In this document: piece after piece, positions 19,810 to 30,098 of the stretch
How the letters are laid out: the number at the start of each line of letters is the position of its first letter
Numbering within the stretch: position 1 is the first letter of the stretch
Assembly: GCF_001467585.1 (NCBI RefSeq)
Contig: NZ_LNXY01000020.1
Location: 726,904 to 790,903, forward strand
Length of the DNA stretch: 64,000 bases
Source: Legionella drozanskii LLAP-1
Lineage (GTDB): Bacteria > Pseudomonadota > Gammaproteobacteria > Legionellales > Legionellaceae
Direction of reading: 5' to 3'
Notes under the pieces: model-generated
Databases searched by the model: none
What the model saw: the letters and a program-made list of their open reading frames with translations, nothing else
What the model was told of the DNA's origin: nothing
Program-made: the position numbers and the translations under genes

Positions 19810-19965
19810 TCTTATTCACTCCTCCTTTAAAAAGCTGCATCTTACCCAATTGAGTAATTCCTGACAAGTCTACTTTCAGAAATTTGACTTAAAAATCAGG
19901 AATTACCGAGTAGGTTAAACCCACTCAACTCATTCAATAACCTCTATTAAAACTCTTCTAAATAA

Positions 19966-21471
19966 TTATTGAAACTTTAACATTCCAGGATTAAAAGGTT
20001 TACCATTAACCATTAATTGGCCTTGGTTAAGGTTCATTTCAATCACATAATCATTACCTTGTACCGCTAGCACTCCCGACTGAATCATGGTTGCTATTTG
20101 CTTATCTGCGGCCTCGCCTGCTTGTTGAGCCACAGCATTCATATCGGTTGTAGTCGCAGGCGGCGTAGCATTATTAGTGCTTCCAGTAGTTGTTACGCCT
20201 GTTTGTTGCTGCATTTGTTGCACTATACCTTGCTGAATAGTTTGCGGCTGCGGTGGTGCCAGCATCTTTTGTCTTATCGATTCAGAAATGAGATCTTTGA
20301 CAACTACAGCGGGTACCTTCAACTTACCCTTGCCTTGAATTTTCTGGATTAGCTCAAAAGGATTCGATGTTTCAGACTTGGGTAGAGAAACAAGTAAGTT
20401 TCCTTCTATGGTTCCCTGCGGCATTACAAAATTGAGCTCTGTTACCTCAAACTCTGCTCCTTTACTGAATAACTGGGGTAGTTCTGGCAACATCGCTAAC
20501 AATGCTTGCTGACGCTGCGCATCGGGGCCCTGCTGCAGTTGATTTGCTTGCTGATTAATTTTAGCTAGCGCATCTGCATCAAGGTTCCTTATTGCAACTT
20601 CCAAACGACCAGGACCATAAGCTTTATCGTTAGTCGTTATTTTCTCGATAGAGGACTTGAAATGCGAGTTAAATAAACCTTCTTCAATATTAGTGTCAGA
20701 ATGGACATCAAATTGAGCAAGCTCAAAAATTTTCTTATCATTATTTGTGACAACTAATGATGGGAAAGATAAACTCGCATCACCAAGATACAATCCAGAA
20801 CTTGTCTTATGAAGATTGTATTCACTGGTCACAGAGGACATATTCGTCTTTATCTGTTCTTTAACAATTCGCAAACCATCTACAGTAATATTACCAGTCA
20901 CTTTTTTCATATCAGGTGAGAGATTAGTAGAAGAAGTCATACCCAACCAATCTAATTGTCCATTACCTTGCTTGGCGATTAATTTAAACGCTGGAACGGA
21001 TGCATCGATAGTCGTATTTTGGAGATAGCTTACAAATAAGCTTAGGTCTAATTTAGGCTGAGTTGATTCGCCTGAAAAAGCATTATTAAACTGCTCAGCA
21101 AATTTCTCAGGTAGCAATAATTCCGTATGCGCATAACCTAAACCAAATTTGACAGTTTTATCAGCAAATATTACCGGTCCATGATGAATATTAAGTGGCA
21201 TTTTCATTTGAAAATCTTGAGCAGCCACGGTTTCTGATTGACCGTCTGCTACAGTAACCACATGCTCAGGAATATGTAAGCCCCAATTAAGAATTGCTTT
21301 GGAGGTAAACCAACCTCGTTTGTATTCTTCAAGATTTGCAGTCAATCCGTTGGATTGATTCACTGCTCTGAGGTCTTCTTTTACTTGCTTTTCAGTGAGA
21401 TACCCCATGCCATAATATGAACCGAGGACTAGAGCTACTAGGATAATCACTAATCCTGTGAATTTTTTCAT
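19966..21471 (-). CDS. DUF945 (YdgA-like) family protein
   Basis: The 501-residue protein has an N-terminal membrane anchor or signal (MKKFTGLVIILVALVLGSYY) followed by YLTEKQVKEDLRAVNQ and a long beta-rich body, the pattern of YdgA/DUF945 periplasmic proteins of unknown role. A Gln/Thr/Asn-rich patch lies at about residues 410-450. The C-terminus NQGQLMVNGKPFNPGML is typical of the family. I start at 21471 with GGAG upstream; the open frame to 21504 has no ribosome site. It is flanked by fis and an MFS gene on the same strand. Confidence 0.78.
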   Translation of the reverse strand: MKKFTGLVIILVALVLGSYYGMGYLTEKQVKEDLRAVNQSNGLTANLEEYKRGWFTSKAILNWGLHIPEHVVTVADGQSETVAAQDFQMKMPLNIHHGPVIFADKTVKFGLGYAHTELLLPEKFAEQFNNAFSGESTQPKLDLSLFVSYLQNTTIDASVPAFKLIAKQGNGQLDWLGMTSSTNLSPDMKKVTGNITVDGLRIVKEQIKTNMSSVTSEYNLHKTSSGLYLGDASLSFPSLVVTNNDKKIFELAQFDVHSDTNIEEGLFNSHFKSSIEKITTNDKAYGPGRLEVAIRNLDADALAKINQQANQLQQGPDAQRQQALLAMLPELPQLFSKGAEFEVTELNFVMPQGTIEGNLLVSLPKSETSNPFELIQKIQGKGKLKVPAVVVKDLISESIRQKMLAPPQPQTIQQGIVQQMQQQTGVTTTGSTNNATPPATTTDMNAVAQQAGEAADKQIATMIQSGVLAVQGNDYVIEMNLNQGQLMVNGKPFNPGMLKFQ

Positions 21472-21614
21472 TATTATCTCCGAGTTAATGTCAGACCACT
21501 GCAAAAACTAAAGCTGATTCAAATTTTCTGCAGAGGCACCGCACCAATTAAAACACGAGATTCACTAACTAGCAAAGAAATATGTGCAAAAAAATGTTAA
21601 CTGACAGCGACTTA

Positions 21615-22910
21615 CTATGATTTGCGAATAGGCTTACAGTAAGTCTCTTTAACAGTAAATGCGAGAAACAATGCGACTAATGAGCAGAGCGGTAAAATTT
21701 TTAATCCCGCTTGGAAATCTGAAAGCACCAAGGTTTCCACATTGTAAGCACGCGCGCCAGATACGGAGTCTACTAAATAGCCTACTAAAGGCTGCATAAG
21801 CGCTCCAACAAAAATAGAAATCATATTGGTAAACGCTATAGCGGTTCCGATTACATTGCCCTCATGAATTTCAGTCGAAACTGCATAAGCAATGGCGACT
21901 CCTGTATTGGTTAACCCAAAAATAAAAAATAGAATATAGGCGCTTGTCTTGTCTATCCCTGGGTAAAAAACATAGATCGAGGTTAATATGACTCCACACA
22001 ACGCTGAAAAGATCATTATAGGCTTACGGCGTCCAATTTTGTCTGATATCCAACCTGAGATGGGGCCACTTATCCCCCAACCAATAAAGATTAATCCTGT
22101 TGCGAAAGCAGCAGCGTGAGCGGACAAACCTCGTCCATATTGCAAATAGGCAGGACCTATTGCTTCGCCAATTACAGCTGTGGGACCAAAGAGAAAACCA
22201 GCATAAAGTGCATTAAGCCAAGTCTGGCGATGTGACAGAATAATCTTCAAACTAGCAAGGATACTTATACTTTTTTCAAAGTGAATTTCGCGTCGCTTCG
22301 TGCCAGGCGCATCTTGGACAAATTGATATAATAGACCGGCCAGTGCGATAAACAAGAAGGCTATAATCAACATGCTATGACGCCAACCAACATTGGCAAC
22401 TAAAAAGGACACTGGAGCTTCACCCGCTGCAGCACCCAACATGCCTAAGGCTTGGGTTAAACCTGCTAATAAACCGAGCATGGCTGGAGGGAACCAAGAC
22501 GTCGCTAATCGCAAAGAACTCACAAACGCAAACGCCGCACTAAAACCGATAAGCATACGACCAACAGAAGCCATCATCAAACCATCGGCTAAACCAAAAA
22601 CGCAACAACCCAAGGCGGTGATTAAGGACATCACTGTTAAAATTGCGCGAATACTTAGACGATCGACAGTTAATCCAACCGGAATTTGCATGAGGATGTA
22701 CGGGATGTAAAAGGAGGCAGTCAGAATTCCGAATCCTGCTTCATTAATACCAAAATCCATTTGCAAACTGCGATGCATAACTCCTGGAGCCACGCGTGCA
22801 AGATAGTCAGAGAAATAAAATGCCGCTGCTAGTCCCCAAACTACCCAAGCAAAACCTATTTGGCTAATACGCCCTGTTTTTTTACTCTGAGACATTGCTA
22901 CCATATTCAT
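21615..22910 (-). CDS. Major facilitator superfamily transporter
   Basis: This 431-residue inner-membrane protein has about 12 hydrophobic segments and MFS landmarks: VDRLSIR after helix 2 (the loop 2-3 motif in altered form), GRMLIGFSAAFAF in helix 4, and ISDKIGRRKP in the loop after helix 8. Related Legionella transporters import amino acids or nucleosides and some export siderophore, but nothing in the sequence fixes the substrate. It is transcribed away from the SseB-like gene. Internal ATGs at codons 3 and 6 make the exact start uncertain. Confidence 0.88.
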   Translation of the reverse strand: MNMVAMSQSKKTGRISQIGFAWVVWGLAAAFYFSDYLARVAPGVMHRSLQMDFGINEAGFGILTASFYIPYILMQIPVGLTVDRLSIRAILTVMSLITALGCCVFGLADGLMMASVGRMLIGFSAAFAFVSSLRLATSWFPPAMLGLLAGLTQALGMLGAAAGEAPVSFLVANVGWRHSMLIIAFLFIALAGLLYQFVQDAPGTKRREIHFEKSISILASLKIILSHRQTWLNALYAGFLFGPTAVIGEAIGPAYLQYGRGLSAHAAAFATGLIFIGWGISGPISGWISDKIGRRKPIMIFSALCGVILTSIYVFYPGIDKTSAYILFFIFGLTNTGVAIAYAVSTEIHEGNVIGTAIAFTNMISIFVGALMQPLVGYLVDSVSGARAYNVETLVLSDFQAGLKILPLCSLVALFLAFTVKETYCKPIRKS

Positions 22911-23154
22911 AAATTCACTACTCAGTTACTATTTCATCCTAGCTGAAGCTGAGACACGCGATCCGCCCGTAATCCAAGCAGAGCAATTGACTAATAAATT
23001 AGCAAAAACCAAACTATATTATACTGCTAGCGATGATTATTTCAACACATTGAACGATCTGAAACATATCATTTTTCTCAACCTCTGTACACTATTTAGA
23101 GGTAACTCAACAGCAAATCAGATATAATTCTGCTTTTTTATAGGTCTTGACTCC

Positions 23155-23541
23155 ATGAATGCTCTCGAATTGGCAATAAAAGATGCACTTGATACCGAAG
23201 GAAACAGTAAAGAAGCGAACAAAGCCTATTTGGAATTTATAAAAGCTAATTTTATTATTCCTATTGATAAAAACTCCTCGGAAGAGCTGCCCGAGGTCCT
23301 CTATTTAGAAGAGGGCGGCTTATACTATATGCCGGTATTCACTAATATGGAGTACTTCGATAGTTGGGCCAAAGAGATTACAGGGGAAGTGCTACTGCTC
23401 AAATTATCAGGCGTTGACTTGCTAAAAGGCATTGGAGAGAACGTGAATGTTTGTTTGAATATCGGAGCAGATATATATAAAGAATTTAACCCAGCTGAGC
23501 TTGGAAGAATGAAATCAATGGTATTGAAATTGTTTAAGTAG
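23155..23541 (+). CDS. SseB-family protein
   Basis: The 128-residue soluble protein resembles the SseB N-terminal domain: an early helix, the strand YYMPVFTNMEYFDSW, and a final VCLNIGADIYKEFNPAEL where the family has a LNPG-type strand. E. coli SseB enhances serine sensitivity, but the biochemical role is unknown. It is a single-domain form without the C-terminal half. It diverges from the MFS gene; a TATAAT lies at 23123-23128 without a good -35. Confidence 0.68.
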   Translation: MNALELAIKDALDTEGNSKEANKAYLEFIKANFIIPIDKNSSEELPEVLYLEEGGLYYMPVFTNMEYFDSWAKEITGEVLLLKLSGVDLLKGIGENVNVCLNIGADIYKEFNPAELGRMKSMVLKLFK

Positions 23542-23642
23542 ATTGTTGAACAACAAAAGGATAGCTGATTTTTCTGTTTCCATCATGAAATCAGCCATCC
23601 TTCTTAAATTGCGTAAAGTCAAAATGAACCCCTGTTTTATAA

Positions 23643-24029
23643 TTAAGCAACAAGTTCAAATACCTGATAACCTACTACAGCTGTCGCTGCGAGTGCACCA
23701 GTTATTTTCAGCATATTCGCTAAAAAATTGCTGCTTACTAAACTTGTAATGAAGTGATAGGTTTGATCATTCGCCGCTTCAGATTCACCTGTTGGCAAAG
23801 TCTCAGCCTCGATAGTCGGCTCATATAAAGGTTTCTCACCATAAAATCCAGCCCACCAGCCTTCTTGCCATTGCTCATGTTCAATGCTGCCTTCACGGAA
23901 AGGATTTTCATCTTCCTCCACCTCAGCTAAGGCGCACTCATAGCCATAAGAATAGCATTCTTCAAAACTTGGATGTTCAATATTAAAACGCAATTTAATA
24001 TGTGGTAACAACTCTGTTGTGTCATTCAT
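23643..24029 (-). CDS. Small membrane protein with ribosome modulation factor-like segment
   Basis: The 128-residue protein joins an acidic N-terminal part to a C-terminal membrane helix (about 104-125, MLKITGALAATAVVGYQVF). Residues 22-64 read FEECYSYGYECALAEVEEDE, then NPFREGSIEHEQWQEGWWAG; this spacing (GYxxAL, NPF, QWxxGW) is that of ribosome modulation factor. From memory, L. pneumophila has a small protein, LetE, encoded near pdxH and the suc genes; this may be its counterpart, but I cannot verify that. GAGAGGG precedes the start. The upstream region carries paired direct repeats. Confidence 0.65.
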   Translation of the reverse strand: MNDTTELLPHIKLRFNIEHPSFEECYSYGYECALAEVEEDENPFREGSIEHEQWQEGWWAGFYGEKPLYEPTIEAETLPTGESEAANDQTYHFITSLVSSNFLANMLKITGALAATAVVGYQVFELVA

Positions 24030-24390
24030 ATTAGTACCCTCTCGTTAGCGTCTTAAAACTTATTTAAGTTAGATCTCACAAAGCATTTATCCTGCCAAGA
24101 AAATAAAATGTTTACTTTCGTCAATAAACGCCTTATTTAACATCATTCTACGACCATAAGAACGCTTATGCCTCAGAGTGGTTTTTTTTTACTCTTTCTT
24201 GACAATATGGAATCTTTCTTGACTTTTTTTGGACTTCCGTGCAGGGATAACTAGTTGATTTTAAGTAATTAAAATTAAATGGACTTTTGGGCAGAAAAAC
24301 CCTGATAAAATACAAATTTGCGAGTTAGCAATGCAATAAGAGGCAAATCTTGTTTTCCGGCCATTTAAATGTTGTCATCAGCCACGCTTG
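24030..24390. other. Intergenic region upstream of the RMF-like gene, with paired direct repeats
   Basis: The 361 nt between pdxH and the RMF-like gene is AT-rich and has no ORF I support. It contains TCTTTCTTGAC twice (24193-24203 and 24213-24223), exactly 20 bp apart, and related GGACTT words at about 24231 and 24282. Spacing of two helical turns upstream of a gene suggests a regulator binding the same face of DNA. Confidence 0.55.
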
Positions 24391-25038
24391 CTAAGGCGCT
24401 AACTGGCAGTGGATCCAATGTCCTCTTTTTTTGTAAAAAAGAATCCGATCATGCAAGCGATTATCACGGCCTTGCCAAAACTCTATTTCGTCCGGAATAA
24501 CCTTATATCCTCCCCAATATTTTGGTCGTACGACAACCTCTTGGCCGTATTGCGCGATTAATTGATTGAGTGCTTGCTCTAAAACATCGCGATCAGCAAT
24601 TTTTTGACTTTGAGGGGAGGCAATCGCTGATAACTGACTTGTCACCGGCCTGGAGGCAAAATAAGTATCCGATTGTTTTTTTGATACGCGCTTAACTCGT
24701 CCGCGCACCCGCACCTGACGCGATAGCTGGGGCCAATAAAAATTTAAAGCGACATAAGGCGTATGCTGTATTTGTAAAGATTTTGTGCTTTGATAGTTGG
24801 TATAAAAAACAAAAGCGCCTTCATCTAGCCCCTTGAGTAAAACAACACGCGAGTCAGGACGCCCTTTCTGATCAACCGTTGAAAGCACCATTGCAGTGGG
24901 ATCACTTTTCTCTGTCTTCAGGCCTTCTTCAAACCAAAGCTTGAATTGAGCGATCGCAGACTCTTGAAGAGTTCCTTCATTGATCTGCAAATCACCGTAT
25001 TCGCGGCGAATATCCGCTATTGTTTTCCAATTACTCAT
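24391..25038 (-). CDS. pdxH: Pyridoxamine 5'-phosphate oxidase
   Basis: PdxH oxidises pyridoxine or pyridoxamine 5'-phosphate to pyridoxal 5'-phosphate with FMN. The 215-residue protein has [11 protein letters not shown] at the start, the FMN-binding strand [24 protein letters not shown], the segment [34 protein letters not shown], and the C-terminal [13 protein letters not shown] with a closing QLAP. Length is normal. It diverges from the giant gene at 25216. Confidence 0.96.
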   Translation of the reverse strand: MSNWKTIADIRREYGDLQINEGTLQESAIAQFKLWFEEGLKTEKSDPTAMVLSTVDQKGRPDSRVVLLKGLDEGAFVFYTNYQSTKSLQIQHTPYVALNFYWPQLSRQVRVRGRVKRVSKKQSDTYFASRPVTSQLSAIASPQSQKIADRDVLEQALNQLIAQYGQEVVVRPKYWGGYKVIPDEIEFWQGRDNRLHDRILFYKKRGHWIHCQLAP

Positions 25039-25215
25039 AGTTCTATAAGAGATTAGATAAATGCTGCGATTATAATGCGAAAGTCCAAAAGATACCTAGC
25101 CATCTTCATAAAATAAAAACTTAGCAAAAAATTAACATCAATTAGTTGTGTTAATATTGCCTTAATAAAACTCCAGGTATAATGTGCACATTTTACTAAG
25201 GCTATTTAAACGTCA

Positions 25216-28200
25216 ATGCTGGAATATTGTTTAAAAATGCTTGATGCATTTAAAGAGCGTCAAACTTCGAAATTCTTACTGAATATTCGCCAACAAATCC
25301 TTGCCAAAATTCAAGGTCCGCATTTTAGCGCGGAACTTCAGCCTTACTTTAAAAAAATCAACCGGTTTGGCGAGCCGTTTACGGATTTTTCGACCGAGCC
25401 CCTACAAGTCATTCAAATTAAAGAAATTATCAATGGAATTTACCATGCAGAACTTGCTTTCAATGATCTAGAAACCGTTAATTTACGTGATAAATTAAAT
25501 TGGTTTCAAGATTTACAGAAGCTTTGGTTCCATACGGTTAAGCATGGCTATCATGCAAGTTTTCTTTTAACTCATCTTGGCATTGATTTAACTAATATTT
25601 TTTCTGAAGAAATAACAGCTGCGATTAATTTACTTAGTGTATTTAACGAGTTTACTGATCAACATGCTGACGATGCGGCTGCTTTTGCCGCCAAATTAAA
25701 AGAATATCCTATTTCCTATAATGGCGGATTGTTAGGTGGAATTGCTGTCGATCAAATGAGGGCAGGTAGCGGTAAAATTGATTATCATTTTTTAACACAA
25801 TTTGGTGCTGCTTTACCTGGATATATTCAACAAATTACGAATTATGTTCAACAATTTTCACCACAATTGGCTTCTGTAAACTCTACCTTAGATCAAGCCC
25901 AGTTAGATAGGTTGCATAGAGAAGGACTAAGATTATTAGACTCATTAGATGTCTTGCAAAATGATAATGACCTTTTATTACCCGCTAAAGTAGTTTATTA
26001 CGTCGATATACTACGCCGTGTTATTCATCTCTCACAAACTACTTTAGAGCAAGCTAAAAACTTTGATGAATCTTCCCAAGAAGTAATTCGCAATAATTTA
26101 GCTGAACTAAAATACAAGTGGTTAGTACTTTTATTCAATTTAGTCGACCGCATTGAAGAAGAAGGCTTACTCACCCCAGGTGAACTCTCCAATCCACTTT
26201 TGGGACAACTAAGACCGTTCTATAAAACACTAATCCATTATACCTCGAGTATCGTTAATTTTTCCGTGAAAGGAAAAGAACTTTTAGCGATTGAAGATGA
26301 CCATTTTATGGAGTTACGACTCGAGCCAATACGACATAAAATTAACCAAGAAAAACGATGGTTAATGCATATTGGGCAAACCGAAAAAGCTTATAATCGC
26401 TTTTTCGGTTTACTTAGAAAATACTCAGATCAGGACTTGCAGAGTTTATCCGAATCGACACGAAAATTACTGGTACAAGATTATAAATTTTTACATCCTT
26501 TCATTCATCATCTTGACAAGAAACTCAACAACAAAATCATCAATATTTTAACAAATGACAGTCCTTGGTTGTCTCAATTGCCTTTTATACAGAGTAAAGT
26601 AAAAGTAAGTCAGATATTGTCATTAAAAGACAGCGTAGCAACATTAATTGCTAAAGATAAATCAACGCAACAATTTCATATTAAACTTCAAGAAGCTCAG
26701 ATTGCATCTATCTATGAAAGCGCTGAAACGCATTTTTTCCCCTATGACGGTAAGGCAAATCATTTTTCGGTCGATGAAGCACAAGTTTTAGCAAAATCTA
26801 ATCTGCAAAAAAGATTACAATTTACTGAAAATCCTCCGAATCAATTAGTGCTCCGCCCAGAAGTTTTAAGTGCTAATCAAAGTTTTATACTAGCTGAACA
26901 TTATGCTGAAAGAATTGAAAAATTAAATAGAGCGGAAAAAGCTTATGATAAATTTTTTGTGATAATTCGGGCTCAGCATCCAAACCCTCTCAAGGAGCTA
27001 GATGACGAAATTAAAAAGGAATTGCTTGATTTATATAGTGTATTTCGACCTTATCTGATTGATCTTATTGTAGCCGCTCCTGATCTTCCTAATCGCGACC
27101 AAGAAATCATTGATGCCCTACAATCAACCAGTCCAGAAAAATTAAATGACCCAGAATTCGAAACTGTCAGTTCTATTTCAACAGGATATTTTCGGGGCGA
27201 AATTTTAAGAGGACAACCATCACTTAAAACCTGGTTTGCAAATACCGCTCCTACTTGGCAAAATAGAGCACAACTGCTGCAAAAATTAGCGCAGCAAAAA
27301 TTAACAGTTGAAACGAAAGAATCTACACTCATTCCCTATACGGGCGAATCAGAAGAAAGACCAGATTTTTTAATTAAACATCGAAACTACTCTCAGGCGG
27401 TTGGCGAATTTAAAGAATCATTAATCAAACTCACCTCTTTATTTAATAGCACAATCCAAAAGGAGCTCGAGCCTGCTTCACCCTGGAGATTACCTTTTAT
27501 CGATGCGGGAGCTCCCTTTCCAGAGTTACAAAACCACAATCAGGTACTTGCACAAGGTCAACAGGTTATAGGGATTAAACGCCTCATTAACTGCTTATAT
27601 CATTTGGAAAAAATTTGCCAACAGCTAGAAAAATTAAATAATAACAATTGGGAAAGTACTTATGTTTTTCACTTAGTTCAGGCTAACAACCATGTGGGTG
27701 AAATTCTCGAATTATCAAAGAGCTTATATGAAGACCCTCTTTTAAGATTGCTAGCTGCTGATTTGGTCAGTAAAGCAAAACACATCTCAGAAACATTAAT
27801 CACTAAAAGTGAACCTTACAGAAAAGACCCAACTACTGTTCCTATTCCAGAAAATAATAAAAAACTGCAGTATGGTTCAATCTGGTATAGTCTTAACGCA
27901 TTAATGTATGCCCCTACTCATATTGCTACTCTTTTAAGGCAAGGAGAGGTACCTACTGAAGAACAAGAAAGAATTGCTGCACACACAAAGCAAGTCGCTC
28001 TCAATATTGAATCAATCATTGAAAACTCCGACTCTTATTTCAAGTTATTCCTTAAAACGCCAATGATGTACCAGTTGTTTAAAGAGCTCAAACACAAGGT
28101 TAAGCACTTTACTACTCTTTCACATGGCACAGTGATGAATCATTTGGAAGAAATCAATACAGGCATATTTGCTCAAATTTTACTTGAAACCGATCAGTGG

Positions 28201-30060
28201 GAAGATAGAGTTGGATTAAAACCTGGTCAATTATCCGGCCCCATGAAAACGATACTTGATGAGTTTTATAAAGGCTTAGTGGAACCCTTAGGATGTGTCT
28301 CCCAAAAACATATAGCACTTATCACTAACAGCAAACCAAACACTTTACGTCTTGATGCAGTAACAAAGAGAAAGGTGAATGCTCAAGAACAAAAAGTAAG
28401 CTGCATGGGTGACTTTGTTTGCTTAAAAAAGTTAATGGAATGCATTAAAATATATGAAGACCTTAGTACTCCCCGATTTGGCCACTCTCCTCAACCTGCC
28501 AAAATTATCGAATCAGCAAAACAGAATTTAGTTACAGCCTATAAAATGGCAATACCCGCTCTTGAAAAACAGAAAACACAGTTCTCTGCCCCCCCCCTGT
28601 TAAGTGAAGTCAAAACAAGCTCACAACTTGATGAATTGCTGACCTCTGAGACGCCCATTCATCTGATTCCACCAACAAAACCTGAAGCAGTGCGAAAAGA
28701 ATTTTCAGCTGAGGAAATAAAGCAAACCTCGGAAAATCATGCCAAACTAAAAAATTTAATGGAAGTACTTGAACTCTATGATGAGCTCATGAATGGTTAC
28801 CTCTTACCTCCCAATCATATTTTAGAGGAGATGCGAGCGAAATTACTCTCTGCATTTGCTGAAGCAATTCCTATTTTAAAGCAGCACAAAGAGCTAATGG
28901 ACAAGCTGGCAGGTGAGATTAAAGTCAGTCCTCAGATTGATGAAATCTTGGGGCCTAAAGTCACAGAGCTATTTCCGTCTGAAGTTGATTTACCTCCTAG
29001 GGAAAAAGACAACGTTTCTGGCGAAAATCTAACTAATGAGTTCATGGCGGATACTCATATTTTGGCCCAATGCCGGTTTGTTTTTGAATATTACGACAAG
29101 TTAGTCAAGTCTACCCAATTAGAAGAAAAACCCACAGCTCAACCAAGAAAAATTGACCTTAAAGCACGATGTGAACTTGTCTATAGTTACTATAAAGGTG
29201 TTGTCAAAACTTGGGAATTAAGAGAAAAAACAGCCGAGGAAAAAGAAAGATTTTTAGCTGCTCAACGTGATCAGCAAACCCTAGTGAAAGAAAGAGTTAC
29301 TTACAATTATCTTAACCATGTTTTCAAGAAGCAATTCGATTTGGCGTTAAGCAGAAAAACGGATTTGCATCTTATACATGACGAATATAATGATAAGTTG
29401 AAACACCATTTATTACACTGGAAACCTACTATTTTAGAGAACGCTAAAAATGCTCCCAATATCGATGAACTGGTTAAGAATATCGTTCAGGATAGGGTCA
29501 AAAATTTTGATAGGGAGTTTTATAAAAAATATGCACATCTCAATGAAATAATGGCAGAGCTTTCGAAATTTGAGTCTTATTTAAAAAAAGCTGAAATTGA
29601 TGTCAAAAAGCAAACTTCTCGCTTTGAAACCAAAGAAACTTTGCAAAAAAAACAGCTTATCATTTCCAGACTGAAAAATATTGCTACTAATCCGCTAAAA
29701 TCCACCAAAGCCCGAATAGAAGAGATGCGAAAAATTGTGCAGACTCCTCTGGAGTACAATGGTAAATCATATACCTTTGAACAAATTATGCTTGAGCATT
29801 CCAAGCCCTATCCTTTAACCTACAATTGGCTTGTGCATGCATTATGCTCTTTCTTGAAGCTTTTTGACCTTCTTAAGCCTGAGTATTGTGCAGAATATGA
29901 ACAATTAAACGATGCCATTATAAATCCACCTAATCCGCATAGTATAAATCGCTATCGAATATTTACTTATACCCGTCCTAAGTATGAATTACCGAAACCG
30001 GTTGCTGCGAATTCTTCATCCTCCGAAAACGATTCGACTCCAGCTAGTTCACCACCATAA
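25216..30060 (+). CDS. Giant repeat-built helical protein, candidate Dot/Icm effector
   Basis: I recognise no family for this 1614-residue protein. It is Lys/Glu/Leu-rich and almost wholly helical, with no signal peptide or membrane segment. It contains diverged internal repeats: about 311-380 with 993-1060 (TPGELSNPL / KPGQLSGPM, FYK, LRLEP / LRLDA); 388-450 with 572-640 (TEKAYNRFF / AEKAYDKFF); 1068-1153 with 1177-1261 (LKKLMECIKIYEDL / LKNLMEVLELYDEL); and a short pair at 1283-1305 and 1316-1338. The tail is Pro/Ser/Glu-rich (NSSSSENDSTPASSPP), resembling a type IVB secretion signal. It leads the accessory island, 38 nt before a deformylase gene. Confidence 0.85.
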   Translation: MLEYCLKMLDAFKERQTSKFLLNIRQQILAKIQGPHFSAELQPYFKKINRFGEPFTDFSTEPLQVIQIKEIINGIYHAELAFNDLETVNLRDKLNWFQDLQKLWFHTVKHGYHASFLLTHLGIDLTNIFSEEITAAINLLSVFNEFTDQHADDAAAFAAKLKEYPISYNGGLLGGIAVDQMRAGSGKIDYHFLTQFGAALPGYIQQITNYVQQFSPQLASVNSTLDQAQLDRLHREGLRLLDSLDVLQNDNDLLLPAKVVYYVDILRRVIHLSQTTLEQAKNFDESSQEVIRNNLAELKYKWLVLLFNLVDRIEEEGLLTPGELSNPLLGQLRPFYKTLIHYTSSIVNFSVKGKELLAIEDDHFMELRLEPIRHKINQEKRWLMHIGQTEKAYNRFFGLLRKYSDQDLQSLSESTRKLLVQDYKFLHPFIHHLDKKLNNKIINILTNDSPWLSQLPFIQSKVKVSQILSLKDSVATLIAKDKSTQQFHIKLQEAQIASIYESAETHFFPYDGKANHFSVDEAQVLAKSNLQKRLQFTENPPNQLVLRPEVLSANQSFILAEHYAERIEKLNRAEKAYDKFFVIIRAQHPNPLKELDDEIKKELLDLYSVFRPYLIDLIVAAPDLPNRDQEIIDALQSTSPEKLNDPEFETVSSISTGYFRGEILRGQPSLKTWFANTAPTWQNRAQLLQKLAQQKLTVETKESTLIPYTGESEERPDFLIKHRNYSQAVGEFKESLIKLTSLFNSTIQKELEPASPWRLPFIDAGAPFPELQNHNQVLAQGQQVIGIKRLINCLYHLEKICQQLEKLNNNNWESTYVFHLVQANNHVGEILELSKSLYEDPLLRLLAADLVSKAKHISETLITKSEPYRKDPTTVPIPENNKKLQYGSIWYSLNALMYAPTHIATLLRQGEVPTEEQERIAAHTKQVALNIESIIENSDSYFKLFLKTPMMYQLFKELKHKVKHFTTLSHGTVMNHLEEINTGIFAQILLETDQWEDRVGLKPGQLSGPMKTILDEFYKGLVEPLGCVSQKHIALITNSKPNTLRLDAVTKRKVNAQEQKVSCMGDFVCLKKLMECIKIYEDLSTPRFGHSPQPAKIIESAKQNLVTAYKMAIPALEKQKTQFSAPPLLSEVKTSSQLDELLTSETPIHLIPPTKPEAVRKEFSAEEIKQTSENHAKLKNLMEVLELYDELMNGYLLPPNHILEEMRAKLLSAFAEAIPILKQHKELMDKLAGEIKVSPQIDEILGPKVTELFPSEVDLPPREKDNVSGENLTNEFMADTHILAQCRFVFEYYDKLVKSTQLEEKPTAQPRKIDLKARCELVYSYYKGVVKTWELREKTAEEKERFLAAQRDQQTLVKERVTYNYLNHVFKKQFDLALSRKTDLHLIHDEYNDKLKHHLLHWKPTILENAKNAPNIDELVKNIVQDRVKNFDREFYKKYAHLNEIMAELSKFESYLKKAEIDVKKQTSRFETKETLQKKQLIISRLKNIATNPLKSTKARIEEMRKIVQTPLEYNGKSYTFEQIMLEHSKPYPLTYNWLVHALCSFLKLFDLLKPEYCAEYEQLNDAIINPPNPHSINRYRIFTYTRPKYELPKPVAANSSSSENDSTPASSPP

Positions 30061-30098
30061 CCCGTACTAAAATCACTAACTTTACTTGTGGGTAGCTT

